Numbered from the stretch's first letter, positions 1 to 7,907 are shown. The stretch: 64,000 nucleotides of DNA from VRUE01 sp963817945 (GCA_963817945.1 CAWFQH010000005.1:124001-188000), one strand, 5' to 3'. A program made the numbers and translations. The notes: generated by a model from the letters alone, not told the origin.

Positions 1-1
1 A

Positions 2-1033
2 GCGCAGATGCGCGCCCCACGACAGCGTCTGGCCGACTTTCGCGCCCAGCTTGCGGCGAACCGGATCGGGGAGCAACGACTCAGCGAGCTGGTCGAGCGC
101 CACGGCCTCGAGCGCCTCCGGCTCGGCATGGAGGAAATCCTCGCCTACGCCGAGCGCCGCACCCGCGCCGCCCTCGCGGCGCTGCCCGACGGGACCTACA
201 GCGCTGAGGACCTGCTCGAGGACGACGGCGATGGAAGCGCCCGCGATGTCACCCTGCGGGTCGCCGCGACGATTGCAGACGACCGGCTCCGGCTCGACTT
301 CGGCGGCACCGATCCCGAGATCGACGGCAACCTCAACTGTCCTCTCTCGGTGACGAAATCGGCGGCGTTCTTCGCCGTGCGCGCCCTCACCGATCCCGAT
401 GCGCCCCCCTCCGCCGGCGCCTACCGGCCGATCGAGATCGCCGCCCCAGCGGGCTGCCTGCTCAACGCCCGCTACCCGGCCGCGGTCGCCGCCGGGAACG
501 TCGAGACGTCCAGCCGGGTCGCCGATCTCGTTATCTCCGCCCTGGCTGGGGCCCGCCCCGTCCCCGCCCAGGGACAGGGGACGATGAACAACCTCACCCT
601 CGCCAACGAGGAGTTCACCTACTACGAGACGCTCGGCGGCGGCCAGGGGGCCTGCCCGGACGCCGACGGCCCGAGCGCGATCCACGTCGCCATGTCGAAC
701 ACGCTCAACACGCCGGTCGAGGCCCTGGAGACGGAGTTCCCCCTGCGCGTGCGCAAGCTGGCGTTACGCCGCGACAGCGGCGGCAGCGGCCTGCACCGAG
801 GTGGCGAGGGGATCGTGCGGGAGGTGGAAGCGCTGGCGCCGATGCGCTACACCCTGCTCACCGAGCGCCGCCGACACGCCCCGCGGGGCCGCGATGGAGG
901 CGGTGACGGTGCCCCGGGGCGCAACCTGCTGAACGGCGAGGAATTGCCCGCCAAGGTCGAAGGAGAACTGCATCCGGGGGACAAATTGCGCCTGGAAACG
1001 CCGGGCGGCGGCGGTTTGTCAACACAACCTTAA
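2..1033 (+). CDS. Hydantoinase B/oxoprolinase family protein, 5' truncated by window edge
   Basis: C-terminal two thirds of a HyuB-type subunit (family about 520 residues), which with HyuA opens 5-oxoproline or hydantoin rings using ATP; some relatives are acetone carboxylase subunits. The frame is open to the left edge, so the true start lies outside. The visible 343 residues keep family landmarks: NCPLSVTKSA, GNVETSSRVAD, a GGGQG loop, SGLHRGGEGIVRE and the C-terminal TPGGGG. It ends with a normal TAA. A hyuA partner would be to the left. The substrate cannot be told from this part. Confidence 0.85.
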   Translation, partial: AQMRAPRQRLADFRAQLAANRIGEQRLSELVERHGLERLRLGMEEILAYAERRTRAALAALPDGTYSAEDLLEDDGDGSARDVTLRVAATIADDRLRLDFGGTDPEIDGNLNCPLSVTKSAAFFAVRALTDPDAPPSAGAYRPIEIAAPAGCLLNARYPAAVAAGNVETSSRVADLVISALAGARPVPAQGQGTMNNLTLANEEFTYYETLGGGQGACPDADGPSAIHVAMSNTLNTPVEALETEFPLRVRKLALRRDSGGSGLHRGGEGIVREVEALAPMRYTLLTERRRHAPRGRDGGGDGAPGRNLLNGEELPAKVEGELHPGDKLRLETPGGGGLSTQP

Positions 1034-1048
1034 ATTCATCACAAAAGG

Positions 1049-1077
1049 CTTGGCGTTTCGGTTTGCCTCGTCTAGAA
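1049..1077 (+). promoter_or_regulatory. Sigma70-like promoter for the DUF1802 gene
   Basis: TTGGCG (1049-1054), a 17-bp spacer and TAGAAT (1072-1077), in a 133-bp gap otherwise free of genes. The start codon lies about 90 nt downstream. Position and spacing fit a housekeeping promoter; not tested. Confidence 0.5.
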
Positions 1078-1166
1078 TGCCCGGCTCGGGCGGGGCTTCC
1101 GCCTGGGCGGGTTCGAGGTGCACGCCTCCTGTCGCACGTCACCGGCCTTCTTAGGTACAGATCGAT

Positions 1167-1796
1167 ATGCCAATCGCGCTAAAGGAATGGGCAGTAACGG
1201 TGCGCGCTCTCGCTGAGGGCGAGCAGCTGCTGACCCTGCGCAAGGGTGGCATCCGTGAGGAGAACAAGCATTTCGAGCTCCAGCACGAACGCTTCTTCCT
1301 CTACCCCACCTTCGACCACCAACGGAACAACCTGGTGCGCGAGTCCCACCATCCCGAGCTGCGCCGCGCGCTTGAGGAGGGAGTCTGGCCCGACGAGGAG
1401 CCGCCGCCGCGGGCGCTGCTCCAGGATGGCGGCATCCCGCAGCCCGACCGGGTGCGGCTGCGTTGCTGGGCCGAGGTGACCGACCACCTGACGATCACCA
1501 ATCCCCGAGTCGTCGACGAGCTTTCCCCCTTCTACGTTTGGACCCCCGACTACGCCGAGAAGCGGCTCAACTGGAAGCGCCGCCACCCGCTGCACATCCT
1601 GCTGCTGCGGGTCCACCGCATCCCGCGCCCGGTGACGGTCCGCGTCCACGAGGAGTACCACGGCTGCCGTTCCTGGGTCGAAATCGACCGCGAACTGCCC
1701 TTTGAGGGCACCCCGGTGATGGCCGACGAGGAGTTCGACCGTGCCCGCGCCGAGATCCACAATCTCTGCACCGATGCAGAGCCCGCGCTGGTTTAA
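1167..1796 (+). CDS. DUF1802 family protein
   Basis: Soluble 209-residue protein of the DUF1802 family, whose function is unknown. The N-terminus has the family signature ALKEWAVTVRAL followed by LRKGGIREENK and a FFLYPTFDHQ segment. No signal peptide or membrane segment. It has its own promoter and stands 133 bp after the hyuB stop. A structured intergenic repeat follows the stop codon by 8 nt. The family assignment is firm; any biochemical role would be a guess. Confidence 0.85.
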   Translation: MPIALKEWAVTVRALAEGEQLLTLRKGGIREENKHFELQHERFFLYPTFDHQRNNLVRESHHPELRRALEEGVWPDEEPPPRALLQDGGIPQPDRVRLRCWAEVTDHLTITNPRVVDELSPFYVWTPDYAEKRLNWKRRHPLHILLLRVHRIPRPVTVRVHEEYHGCRSWVEIDRELPFEGTPVMADEEFDRARAEIHNLCTDAEPALV

Positions 1797-1804
1797 GAAC
1801 CGAT

Positions 1805-1929
1805 CTAGGGCCGCCTGGCCAAGCAGATCAAGGACGCAGGGAGGGCTGATGAGGGGAGCGCACTTTTCCGTGCGCGACCCGAAGCAGCCGACCGAGGACG
1901 CCGAGATGCGCAGCGCCAGGCGGCCCTAG
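1805..1929. repeat. Structured intergenic element, copy 1
   Basis: A 125-nt element bounded by perfect 15-bp inverted arms (1805-1819 and 1915-1929). Inside are the conserved string GGACGCAGGGAG, an inner hairpin GCGCAC/GTGCGC (1858-1863/1870-1875) and CGACCGAGGACGC. The same plan recurs at 5684-5784 and 44387-44505. Here it fills the gap between two co-directional genes and abuts the downstream ATG, leaving no room for a normal Shine-Dalgarno. It may be a terminator-like RNA or a non-autonomous repeat. Confidence 0.7.
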
Positions 1930-2685
1930 ATGCCTTGGGTAGAGACCGAATCTCTCAGTTTTACGGCCCGCCACGACAGCGGCGACACAGCCTTCGCCGA
2001 GCGGACGCTCGACCGCATGGAGGACCTGCGGCTGCGACTGGAGGACCGTTTCGAGATCGCGCCGGGGGGGGTCACTGTGGTGATTCACACCAACCCGGCG
2101 CTGCTGACGATGGCTCACCCGTTCCTGCCCGCCGCGCGCTGGTCGGCTGCGCCGGCAGGGCGGCGCTACCTGGCGGGCTGGGCGATGGCCAGCGAGCTGC
2201 ATGTCCTCAACGATCTGCACATGGAGCGGCGTGCCGCCGGTGACGATTCGAGGGAGGCGCTGTGCGGAACCGCCGAGCGTCTCTATGCGCAGCTGGTCGT
2301 AGCTGCCAACAACCCCGACCTGCCACCGTCCTGGACGCCCCGTCGCTTCGCCCGTTACCTCAGCTGGGCCTGGCTGGTCGAGGGCGCCGCCCAGTACTTC
2401 GCCCGCCAGTGCGGCCTCTACCGAGCCGCCGTGATCCGCCGCCTGCGCGAGAGCGCGCGTCCCTCCTTCCCGCCCTCGCGCCGCGATGCGGTGATCCTCG
2501 GCGGCACCCTCTTCGACCTGCTCGAGGCCGAACGGGGCGCCGATGCCTGCGTTCGCCTCGCGCTGCAGCTGCACCCCGAGGGCGCCCGCTCGACTCTCGA
2601 AGCAGCCTTCGAAGCGCCCGCCGCCGAGATCGAGGAAGCCTGGCGCGGCTACCTGCGCGAAACAGCGCGGCCGCTCGCGGTCTAG
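1930..2685 (+). CDS. Peptidase-like protein without a recognisable HExxH motif
   Basis: Soluble protein of 251 residues. The segment WLVEGAAQYFARQ (about residues 148-160) resembles the helix of gluzincin-type metallopeptidases that carries the third zinc ligand. Where the HExxH helix would be expected upstream there is AERLYAQLVVAA, with no HExxH. It may therefore be a catalytically dead relative or an unrelated fold. ATG was chosen because it is the only early start, but it directly follows a repeat arm, so initiation may be weak. Its stop shares CTAG with the convergent TetR gene. Function unknown. Confidence 0.6.
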   Translation: MPWVETESLSFTARHDSGDTAFAERTLDRMEDLRLRLEDRFEIAPGGVTVVIHTNPALLTMAHPFLPAARWSAAPAGRRYLAGWAMASELHVLNDLHMERRAAGDDSREALCGTAERLYAQLVVAANNPDLPPSWTPRRFARYLSWAWLVEGAAQYFARQCGLYRAAVIRRLRESARPSFPPSRRDAVILGGTLFDLLEAERGADACVRLALQLHPEGARSTLEAAFEAPAAEIEEAWRGYLRETARPLAV

Positions 2686-3347
2686 GCCCGAGGGTCTTCG
2701 AAGGGGGCAGTCCAGACCTCACCTCGGTGCGTTCTCTCGAGGCCGATCCAGAGGGAGTTCATTGCCGTGGCCACCACCCTCTCGCGAGGGACGGCCGGAT
2801 GCTCCGACCACCAGACGGCGAGGCCCTGCAGGACGCCACGTAGGACCACCCAAGCCATCTCCAACCCCTCAGCGTCGGCTGCGCCGGCGACGTTCTCCGA
2901 TCCGGGCTCGGCGACGAACAGCTGCATCACCGCCGCTTTGCTGCGCTCCGCAACCTCCCGGTGCACCGGCTCGATCTCCGGGTCGCCGACCCCGTCGCGG
3001 AAAAGCACCCTGCCGGCGAAGGGATGGGCTTCGACGTAGGCAAACCAGGCGTCACAGGAACGCGCTATCCGCACGCCGAGGGGATCCGTGCCGGCCAGGT
3101 GCTGGCGCCAGACCTGGCGCAGTTCGGCGAAGTGCCGCTCCAATAGGTCCCGGTAAAGATCAACCTTGGAAGGAAAGTGTTCATAGACGACCGGCGGAGT
3201 CACCTCCGACCGCCGTGCGATCTCCGCCATCGAGGCCCCGCGGTACCCGCGCTCGGCAAAGAGCTCGGTGGCCGCGGCGACAATCACCTCGCGCCGAGCC
3301 TCCGCCGTAAGCCTTTGCCGGGGTTCGCGAGCAGCCTCCGTTGACAA
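2682..3347 (-). CDS. TetR family transcriptional regulator
   Basis: Protein of 221 residues with the TetR helix-turn-helix at about residues 20-60 (AATELFAERGYRGASMAEIARR, ending in VVYEHFPSK) and a variable ligand-binding C-terminal domain. The start is TTG, chosen because a perfect AAGGAGG sits 6 nt before it. It is divergent from a CrtA-like gene with about 47 bp between, and a dyad lies in that gap, so it probably represses itself and the neighbour. The ligand is unknown. The 3' end overlaps the convergent upstream gene by CTAG. Confidence 0.9.
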   Translation of the reverse strand: MSTEAAREPRQRLTAEARREVIVAAATELFAERGYRGASMAEIARRSEVTPPVVYEHFPSKVDLYRDLLERHFAELRQVWRQHLAGTDPLGVRIARSCDAWFAYVEAHPFAGRVLFRDGVGDPEIEPVHREVAERSKAAVMQLFVAEPGSENVAGAADAEGLEMAWVVLRGVLQGLAVWWSEHPAVPRERVVATAMNSLWIGLERTHRGEVWTAPFEDPRA

Positions 3348-3358
3348 CTTATTCCTCC

Positions 3359-3375
3359 TTAGGTACGGTCCCTAA
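3359..3375. promoter_or_regulatory. Candidate TetR operator
   Basis: Dyad TTAGG-N7-CCTAA between the divergent TetR and CrtA-like genes, with a second partial half-site (CCTTAGG) at 3380-3386. Inferred to be the operator from position and symmetry only. Confidence 0.5.
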
Positions 3376-3394
3376 TCACCCTTAGGTTAGCGCC

Positions 3395-4066
3395 ATGATC
3401 GTCTCCGTCCACATCGCCGACGTCGGCTTACTTCGTGCCCCGCGTCTTCTGCTGAAACGCGGCGGCGCATCCTCTCCCGGATCGCTTTACGCGGAGCCAG
3501 TGACGACGGCACCGCTGAGCACGAGGGTCTTACCGCGGCCCATGCTGGGTCGCCTTGGTCTGATCGCCGCCTGGCAGGACGACGCCGCGCTGGACCGGTT
3601 CCTGCGCGAGGACCCCTGGGCGGAGCAGCTCGCGGGGGGCTGGCACGTACGACTGGAACCGCTGCGGGTGTTCGGATCGTGGGCGCAGATGCCGGGCCTG
3701 CCGTCGCGGGAGCTCCCGGTCGACGACGACGAGCCGGTCGTCGTGCTCACTCTGGGGCGGTTGCGCTTGAACCGAGCGTGGCCGTTCCTGCGGAGTGCCG
3801 CGGCGGCCGAAGCCGCCGCTGTCGACGACGAGGCGATGATCGCCTCCACCGGCCTCGCCCGGCCCCCGCATCTCGTTTCCACCTTCTCGATTTGGCGCAG
3901 CGCCGCCGAGATGCGCCGCTATGCCTTCGGCAAATCGGGCGCGCACCAAGCGGCGGTCAAGGCCGACCGCGAGCGTCCCTTCCATCACGAATCAGCGTTC
4001 ATACGCTTCCGCCCGTACGCCTCGCACGGCAGCTGGGACGGCCGCGACCCACTGGCGACGATCTAG
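3395..4066 (+). CDS. Spheroidene monooxygenase-like (CrtA-related) protein
   Basis: A 223-residue soluble protein resembling the CrtA-like dimeric alpha/beta-barrel family, which includes spheroidene monooxygenase. Family features visible are a central RLGLIAAWQDDAALDRFL segment and a C-terminal block STFSIWRSAAEMRRYAF, then H-x-A and HHESAFIRFRP. No carotenoid genes are nearby, so a carotenoid substrate is unlikely to be provable here. Divergent from a TetR gene that probably controls it. The stop abuts the convergent DUF2007 stop with no gap. Confidence 0.65.
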   Translation: MIVSVHIADVGLLRAPRLLLKRGGASSPGSLYAEPVTTAPLSTRVLPRPMLGRLGLIAAWQDDAALDRFLREDPWAEQLAGGWHVRLEPLRVFGSWAQMPGLPSRELPVDDDEPVVVLTLGRLRLNRAWPFLRSAAAAEAAAVDDEAMIASTGLARPPHLVSTFSIWRSAAEMRRYAFGKSGAHQAAVKADRERPFHHESAFIRFRPYASHGSWDGRDPLATI

Positions 4067-4294
4067 TCAGGTGACGCCCGGCGTGCCCTCGAGCACTTCG
4101 CGCGCCTGCTCGACGAGCTCCTCAGCGACGAGGATCTGACGCGGGCCGGCGGCAAGGAAGTCGGGAACGTCGAAGCCCGCCTCCCGCTTGACCATGCTGG
4201 GGATGCCGTGCGCGGTCAGCAGGCCCTGAATCATTTCTGCCTCCGGCTGCTGCTGCGCGAAGGCGACCTTGACCAGCTTGCCGCTACCCGACAA
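4067..4294 (-). CDS. DUF2007 family small protein
   Basis: Small cytosolic protein (75 residues) of the DUF2007 type, often called a putative signal-transducing protein; core KVAFAQQQPEAEMIQGLL then GIPSMVKRE and QILVAEELVEQAREVL. The start chosen is the TTG overlapping the last codons of mec, which gives the family's normal length; a longer frame reaches further back but reads through mec coding. Last gene of the moeZ-cysO-cysM-mec unit and probably translationally coupled. Role in the pathway unknown. Confidence 0.7.
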   Translation of the reverse strand: MSGSGKLVKVAFAQQQPEAEMIQGLLTAHGIPSMVKREAGFDVPDFLAAGPRQILVAEELVEQAREVLEGTPGVT

Positions 4295-4679
4295 CGAGCT
4301 CAGCCTCCGAGATCTTGCCCTCACGAATCCAGAAGCCCTTCACCTCGGGCGCGCCGGCGTCCGCCAGCGAGGCGATCAGGTAGACCGCGTCGGGCCAGCC
4401 GGCCAGGTTGACGTCGGTCTGCGAGGGATAGGCGGGGCTCTTGGTGTGCGAGTGGTAGATGCCGACCAGATCCTCCCCCGCCCCTTCGATCTCCTGCATC
4501 AGCCGAAACTGCTCCTTCGCGTCGATCGAGTAACGAAACGGACTGGCCTCGGCATTCGCGGCCCGGTACACCGTCCGCGCCTCCCCATCGGCGCCCCCCA
4601 CCATCCCGCAGCACTCGTTCGGCAGGTCCTCGCGCGCGTGCGCGACGATCTCGTCGATCAGGGACTGGGCTATTCGCAT
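4284..4679 (-). CDS. mec: JAMM/Mov34 metallopeptidase, Mec-like (CysO-cysteine hydrolase)
   Basis: A 131-residue zinc peptidase with a complete JAMM motif: E22, H76-x-H78, seven residues, S86 and D89. In Mycobacterium tuberculosis the homologue Mec+ cuts cysteine from the C-terminus of CysO-Cys, releasing free cysteine and CysO. The same partners lie immediately upstream (cysM, cysO, MoeZ-like), which supports this role rather than ubiquitin-like deconjugation. ATG at 4679 gives the family length and follows cysM by 16 nt. Confidence 0.88.
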   Translation of the reverse strand: MRIAQSLIDEIVAHAREDLPNECCGMVGGADGEARTVYRAANAEASPFRYSIDAKEQFRLMQEIEGAGEDLVGIYHSHTKSPAYPSQTDVNLAGWPDAVYLIASLADAGAPEVKGFWIREGKISEAELVVG

Positions 4680-4695
4680 ACCGAGCCTGCGGCGA

Positions 4696-5676
4696 CTACC
4701 ACCAGACGGTGGAATCCAGGTTCTCGATCTCGTCGACTGGCTTGGTGTAGACGCCGGAGGAAAGGTACTTCCAGCCGTCGTCGGGGATGAGGAAGACGAC
4801 GTTGCCGGCATCGAGCTCATCGCCGATGCGGACGGCGATGCGGGCGATCGCACCAGAGGAGACGCCGGCGAAGACGCCCTCCTCGTCGAGCAGCTTGCGG
4901 GTCCAGACGATCGCGTCGCGGTTGGAGACCATGATCTTGCGGTCGAAGAGGGAGATGTCGATGATCGGCGGGATGAAGCCGTCGTCGAGCGAGCGCAGGC
5001 CGTGGACCAGCTCGCCCTGCATCGGCTCGGCGGCGACGATCAGCGTCTCCGAGTTGTGCTCCTTGAGCCGGCGGCCGTTGCCCATCAGGGTGCCCCCGGT
5101 GCCGAGGCCTCCGACAAACGCGGTGACCTCGTCCAGCTCTTCGAGGATCTCGACTGCAGTGCCGTTGTAATGCGCGAGCGGGTTCGCCTCGTTGCCGTAC
5201 TGGTAAGGCATGTAATAGCGTGAGTCCTCGGCCATCTCCAGCGCCACCTCGACGGCGCCGTTGGAGCCCTTGGCGCCCTCGGAGTAGACGATCTCCGCCC
5301 CGTACATCTCCAGCAGCTGGGTGCGCTCGGAGGTGACGTTGTCGGGCATCACGACCTTCAGCGGGTAGCCCTTGCGGCGACAGATCATCGCCAGCGAGAT
5401 GCCGGTGTTGCCCGAGGTCGGCTCGAGGATCGTCTGACCCGGCTCGATCGCGCCCTCGGCCTCGGCCGCCTCGATCATCGACTTGGCGACGCGGTCCTTG
5501 ACCGAGCCGGTGGGGTTGCGGCCCTCGAGCTTGGCGTAGATGCGAACGCCGGGCTTGGGAGAGAGGCGCGGCAGCTCGACCAGCGGCGTGTTGCCGATCG
5601 ACTCGACGACGTTGCCGAAGCGGCCCCCGCAGGGTCGGTTTAGCAGCTCTCCCGACACTTCAAAAAGTATAGCCAT
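4696..5676 (-). CDS. cysM: PLP-dependent cysteine synthase, CysM type
   Basis: A 326-residue fold-type II PLP enzyme that should join O-phosphoserine (or O-acetylserine) with sulfide carried as CysO thiocarboxylate. It shows the start SIGNTPLVEL, the PLP lysine in NPTGSVKDR, the substrate loop TSGNTG and the phosphate loop GLGTGGT. Neighbours cysO and mec favour the CysO-dependent CysM form. The ATG at 5676 lies next to a TATACT box, so if that box is the -10 the protein would start at the GTG seven codons in. A structured repeat separates it from cysO. Confidence 0.88.
   Translation of the reverse strand: MAILFEVSGELLNRPCGGRFGNVVESIGNTPLVELPRLSPKPGVRIYAKLEGRNPTGSVKDRVAKSMIEAAEAEGAIEPGQTILEPTSGNTGISLAMICRRKGYPLKVVMPDNVTSERTQLLEMYGAEIVYSEGAKGSNGAVEVALEMAEDSRYYMPYQYGNEANPLAHYNGTAVEILEELDEVTAFVGGLGTGGTLMGNGRRLKEHNSETLIVAAEPMQGELVHGLRSLDDGFIPPIIDISLFDRKIMVSNRDAIVWTRKLLDEEGVFAGVSSGAIARIAVRIGDELDAGNVVFLIPDDGWKYLSSGVYTKPVDEIENLDSTVWW
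5657..5673 (-). promoter_or_regulatory. Promoter-like box shared with moeZ
   Basis: Seventeen bases, GCTATACTTTTTGAAGT read on the minus strand, identical to a box ahead of the MoeZ-like gene. TATACT looks like a -10 hexamer and ACTT-N4-AAGT is a small dyad. It overlaps the first cysM codons, so the annotated ATG may lie upstream of the transcript start. Confidence 0.5.
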
Positions 5677-5683
5677 GGGCCGT

Positions 5684-5784
5684 TGAAGCGGCGAGAATCA
5701 AGCCTGCCGAGGACGCAGGGAGCGTGGCGTGCTCCGCACGCGAGCGACCGAGGACGCTGGCAGGCGCCGGTTATCGCCGCTTCA
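5684..5784. repeat. Structured intergenic element, copy 3
   Basis: Between cysO and cysM. Outer arms TGAAGCGGCGA/TCGCCGCTTCA (5684-5694/5774-5784), second stem GCCTGCC/GGCAGGC, inner hairpin GCGTGC/GCACGC (5727-5732/5736-5741). It keeps GGACGCAGGGAG and CGACCGAGGACGC from the other copies but has a shorter middle. Lying inside an operon, it may reduce read-through or process the mRNA. Confidence 0.65.
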
Positions 5785-6054
5785 GCCGCCGGCCATGGCG
5801 GGGAGGATGACAACGGTGTCGCCGTCGGAGACGGAGGTCTCGAGGCCGTCCAAAACCCGTACGTCCTCGTCGTTGAGGTAGACGTTGACGTAGCGGTTGA
5901 GGTCACCGTCGGCGCCAAACAGCTGCTCCTCCGTGCCGGGATGCTCCGCCGTCAGCGCTCGTAGCACCTCGCCCACGTTGCCGCCGGAAGCCTCGACCTC
6001 AGATTGCCCGCCAGTGTGTGACTGCAGCACTTTTGGAATACGAATGGTCGCCAT
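5782..6054 (-). CDS. cysO: CysO-like sulfur carrier (MoaD/ThiS fold)
   Basis: Ubiquitin-like sulfur carrier of 90 residues ending in the diglycine needed for adenylation and thiocarboxylate formation (LPAMAGG). The core VNVYLNDEDVRVLDGLETSVSDG is typical of CysO. The MoeZ-like protein encoded just upstream should activate its C-terminus, CysM uses the bound sulfur and Mec releases cysteine. Start ATG at 6054, about 40 nt after the moeZ stop, so co-transcription is likely. Confidence 0.9.
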   Translation of the reverse strand: MATIRIPKVLQSHTGGQSEVEASGGNVGEVLRALTAEHPGTEEQLFGADGDLNRYVNVYLNDEDVRVLDGLETSVSDGDTVVILPAMAGG

Positions 6055-6097
6055 CAGGACGCGATCCTAGTGAAGAGAGACAGGGCGAGGGGCTAGC

Positions 6098-7258
6098 TCA
6101 GCCGGCGCAGAAGAGCTCGTAGTCGGGGAACTTGCCCAGGTCCTCGTCGGCGATCTGCGGCGCGTCCTCGCCGCAGATCGGGCAGTTCGGGTCGCGCCGC
6201 ACCTTCAGCTCGGTGAAGCGGGTCCCGAGCGCCTCGAAGAGGAGCAGCCGACCGATCAGCGGCTCGCCGATCCCGAGCACCAGCTTCAGCACCTCGTTGG
6301 CCTGCAGCAGGCCCATCGTGCCGGCCATCGCCCCGAGCACGCCGTTGGCCGAGCAGCTCGGCGCCAGCTCCGCCGGCGGCGGCGTCGGGTAGAGGCAGCG
6401 GTAGCAAGGCCCCTCGAAAGGCACAAAGGTCGAGATCTGGCCATCAAAGCTGAGGATCGAGGCGGAGACGACCGGCTTGCGCAGCCGCACCGAGGCGTCG
6501 TTGAGCAGGTAGCGGGTGGGGAAGTTGTCGGCACCGTCGACGATCACGTCGTACTGGCTGATGATCTCGACGATGTTGGAGGCGTCGAGGCGGCCTTGGT
6601 GCTCGACCACGTTCACGTCTGGGTTGAGGGCCTCGATCGTCCGCCGCGCCGACTCGGTCTTCGGCATGCCGATCCGCTCGGTGTTGTGGATCACTTGCCG
6701 CTGCAGGTTGGAGGCGTCGACGACGTCGTCATCGACCAAGCCCATCGTGCCGATGCCAGCCGCGGCGAGGTAGAGAGCGGTCGGCGCGCCGAGCCCGCCG
6801 GCGCCGACCAGCAGCACCTTCGCGTTCAGCATCTTCAGCTGGCCGTCGACCCCCACCTCCGGCAGCAGGGTGTGGCGCGAGTAGCGATCGCGCTGCTCGG
6901 GGGTCATGCCGCTTGCGGCGACGACGGGGAGCCCCTGCTCTTGCCAGGCGAGGATCCCGCCGGCCATCGAGGCGACGTTTTCGTAGCCGAGCGCCTGCAT
7001 CTGCTCCGCCGCCTTGTAGGAGCGGTTGCCGCTGCGGCAGTAGAGAATCGTGCGAGCCGATTTGTCGGGGGCGGCTGCGGCGATCTCGTCGCCGAGGAGG
7101 CCAGGCGGGACCAGCTTGCCGTTCTCGAGGTGGGCCTCCTGGTACTCGTGCGGCTCGCGCGTGTCGATCAGGACGATGTCGCCGCCCTCGATCTCCGCCG
7201 CGGCCTCGAATGGCTCGATCTCCTCGATCTGCTGCTTAGTCTGCGTCTCAGGCGCCAT
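6098..7258 (-). CDS. moeZ: MoeZ/MoeB-like adenylyltransferase with N-terminal rhodanese domain
   Basis: A 386-residue sulfurtransferase/E1-like enzyme. Residues about 10-115 form a rhodanese domain with active loop CRSGNRS. Residues about 120-380 form the ThiF/MoeB domain with VGAGGLGAP (nucleotide), R-Q-x-I-H (LQRQVIHN) and a zinc site built from CYRC and CPICGE. It should adenylate and thiolate CysO, possibly also MoaD/ThiS proteins. The usual MoeZ order is MoeB domain first and rhodanese last; here it is reversed. First gene of the unit; a TATACT box and GGGGG Shine-Dalgarno lie upstream. Confidence 0.88.
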   Translation of the reverse strand: MAPETQTKQQIEEIEPFEAAAEIEGGDIVLIDTREPHEYQEAHLENGKLVPPGLLGDEIAAAAPDKSARTILYCRSGNRSYKAAEQMQALGYENVASMAGGILAWQEQGLPVVAASGMTPEQRDRYSRHTLLPEVGVDGQLKMLNAKVLLVGAGGLGAPTALYLAAAGIGTMGLVDDDVVDASNLQRQVIHNTERIGMPKTESARRTIEALNPDVNVVEHQGRLDASNIVEIISQYDVIVDGADNFPTRYLLNDASVRLRKPVVSASILSFDGQISTFVPFEGPCYRCLYPTPPPAELAPSCSANGVLGAMAGTMGLLQANEVLKLVLGIGEPLIGRLLLFEALGTRFTELKVRRDPNCPICGEDAPQIADEDLGKFPDYELFCAG

Positions 7259-7292
7259 GCTTCGTAAATCCCCCGAATTCGGATCGGCTTTT

Positions 7293-7309
7293 ACTTCAAA
7301 AAGTATAGC
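7293..7309 (-). promoter_or_regulatory. Promoter-like box ahead of moeZ
   Basis: Identical over 17 bases to the box before cysM (GCTATACTTTTTGAAGT on the minus strand). The start codon is about 35 nt downstream, which suits a real -10 with a short leader. No convincing -35 hexamer is visible 16-18 bp upstream, so an activator or an alternative sigma factor is possible. Confidence 0.55.
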
Positions 7310-7494
7310 GGGGATGCTCGGGGGCCAGGGCCGTGTTCTGCGCCACGCCTCCCGTCGCCACCACGCCCGTCAGTCCGAAGTTTGGGAACCCTTCTGTCCG
7401 ATCCGGCAATCCGGAGTCTTTTAGCGTCGCGCTTGTGCTACCCAGGGGGGGCAATGGCAACAAGGGGGGCGCACCGAAGCGTTGAGGAGATCGA

Positions 7495-7683
7495 GTGGCA
7501 GGCGAAAACCCGCTGCCCCGCCTCCGTCGGATAAGAGACGAAATCCGCCGCATAGACGCACTTATTCCCCAGCGCGATCGCCTGATCCGTCAGGCCGTCG
7601 AGCAGGGGTATTCGGAGCGACAAATCGCAAAAGCGGCGGGCGTCCATCACACCCGCGTCAACCAGATCAAGCATAGTCGCTAA
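7495..7683 (+). CDS. Small helix-turn-helix protein
   Basis: A 62-residue protein starting at GTG with GAGGAG as Shine-Dalgarno. The C-terminal half (RQAVEQGYSERQIAKAAGVH, then HTRVNQIKHSR) reads as a helix-turn-helix of the sigma-70 region 4/resolvase kind. The N-terminal half is a charged helix. It resembles the small HTH protein encoded at 35057-35278 in plan. An opposite-strand frame over the same bases has no recognisable content. Target unknown. Confidence 0.6.
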   Translation: MAGENPLPRLRRIRDEIRRIDALIPQRDRLIRQAVEQGYSERQIAKAAGVHHTRVNQIKHSR

Positions 7684-7693
7684 GCGCTTTTTG

Positions 7694-7725
7694 CCAGCGC
7701 CCTCGCCCGAGGGCGAGGGCGCTGG
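7694..7725. terminator. Strong hairpin after the small HTH gene
   Basis: Perfect palindrome with 15-bp arms (CCAGCGCCCTCGCCC and its complement) separated by GA, ten bases after the HTH stop. No T-run follows on either strand, so it is a rho-independent-like hairpin without U-tract or an mRNA 3'-end stabiliser. Confidence 0.5.
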
Positions 7726-7734
7726 GACGCAGTG

Positions 7735-7890
7735 TCGGGCCCTGCCTAGCGCTTTTCCTAGCGCCCCCGCACTGCGGCTTCATCTCCGGCCCTAGGTTGG
7801 CAACCCTGCCGTTGCGGCCCTCGAAGGCGACTTTGGCGCGGTTCTTGCCCGCACAGAGGTTGCGGCGCTTGTTTGCGGGGAGATTTGGGC
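7735..7890 (-). pseudogene. Relic of a surface-protein C-terminus
   Basis: Read on the minus strand this stretch gives NLCAGKNRAKVAFEGRNG, matching the C-terminal segment RDLCAGANRAKVQLKAQNG of the intact secreted protein at 58398-61217. Only this tail survives; there is no start and the rest of the gene is absent. It sits between the HTH gene and htpX, showing that copies of this protein family have been spread and lost. Confidence 0.6.
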
Positions 7891-7907
7891 TCGTGGCCGG
7901 GCGCCCA

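Noticed and set aside
1828..2574. Long minus-strand reading frame opposite the peptidase-like gene
   Set aside because: No domain content, and the plus-strand frame has conserved-looking protein features; it is a GC-rich antisense shadow.
7438..7674. Minus-strand frame opposite the small HTH gene
   Set aside because: The plus strand has a proper Shine-Dalgarno and a helix-turn-helix; the antisense frame has neither.
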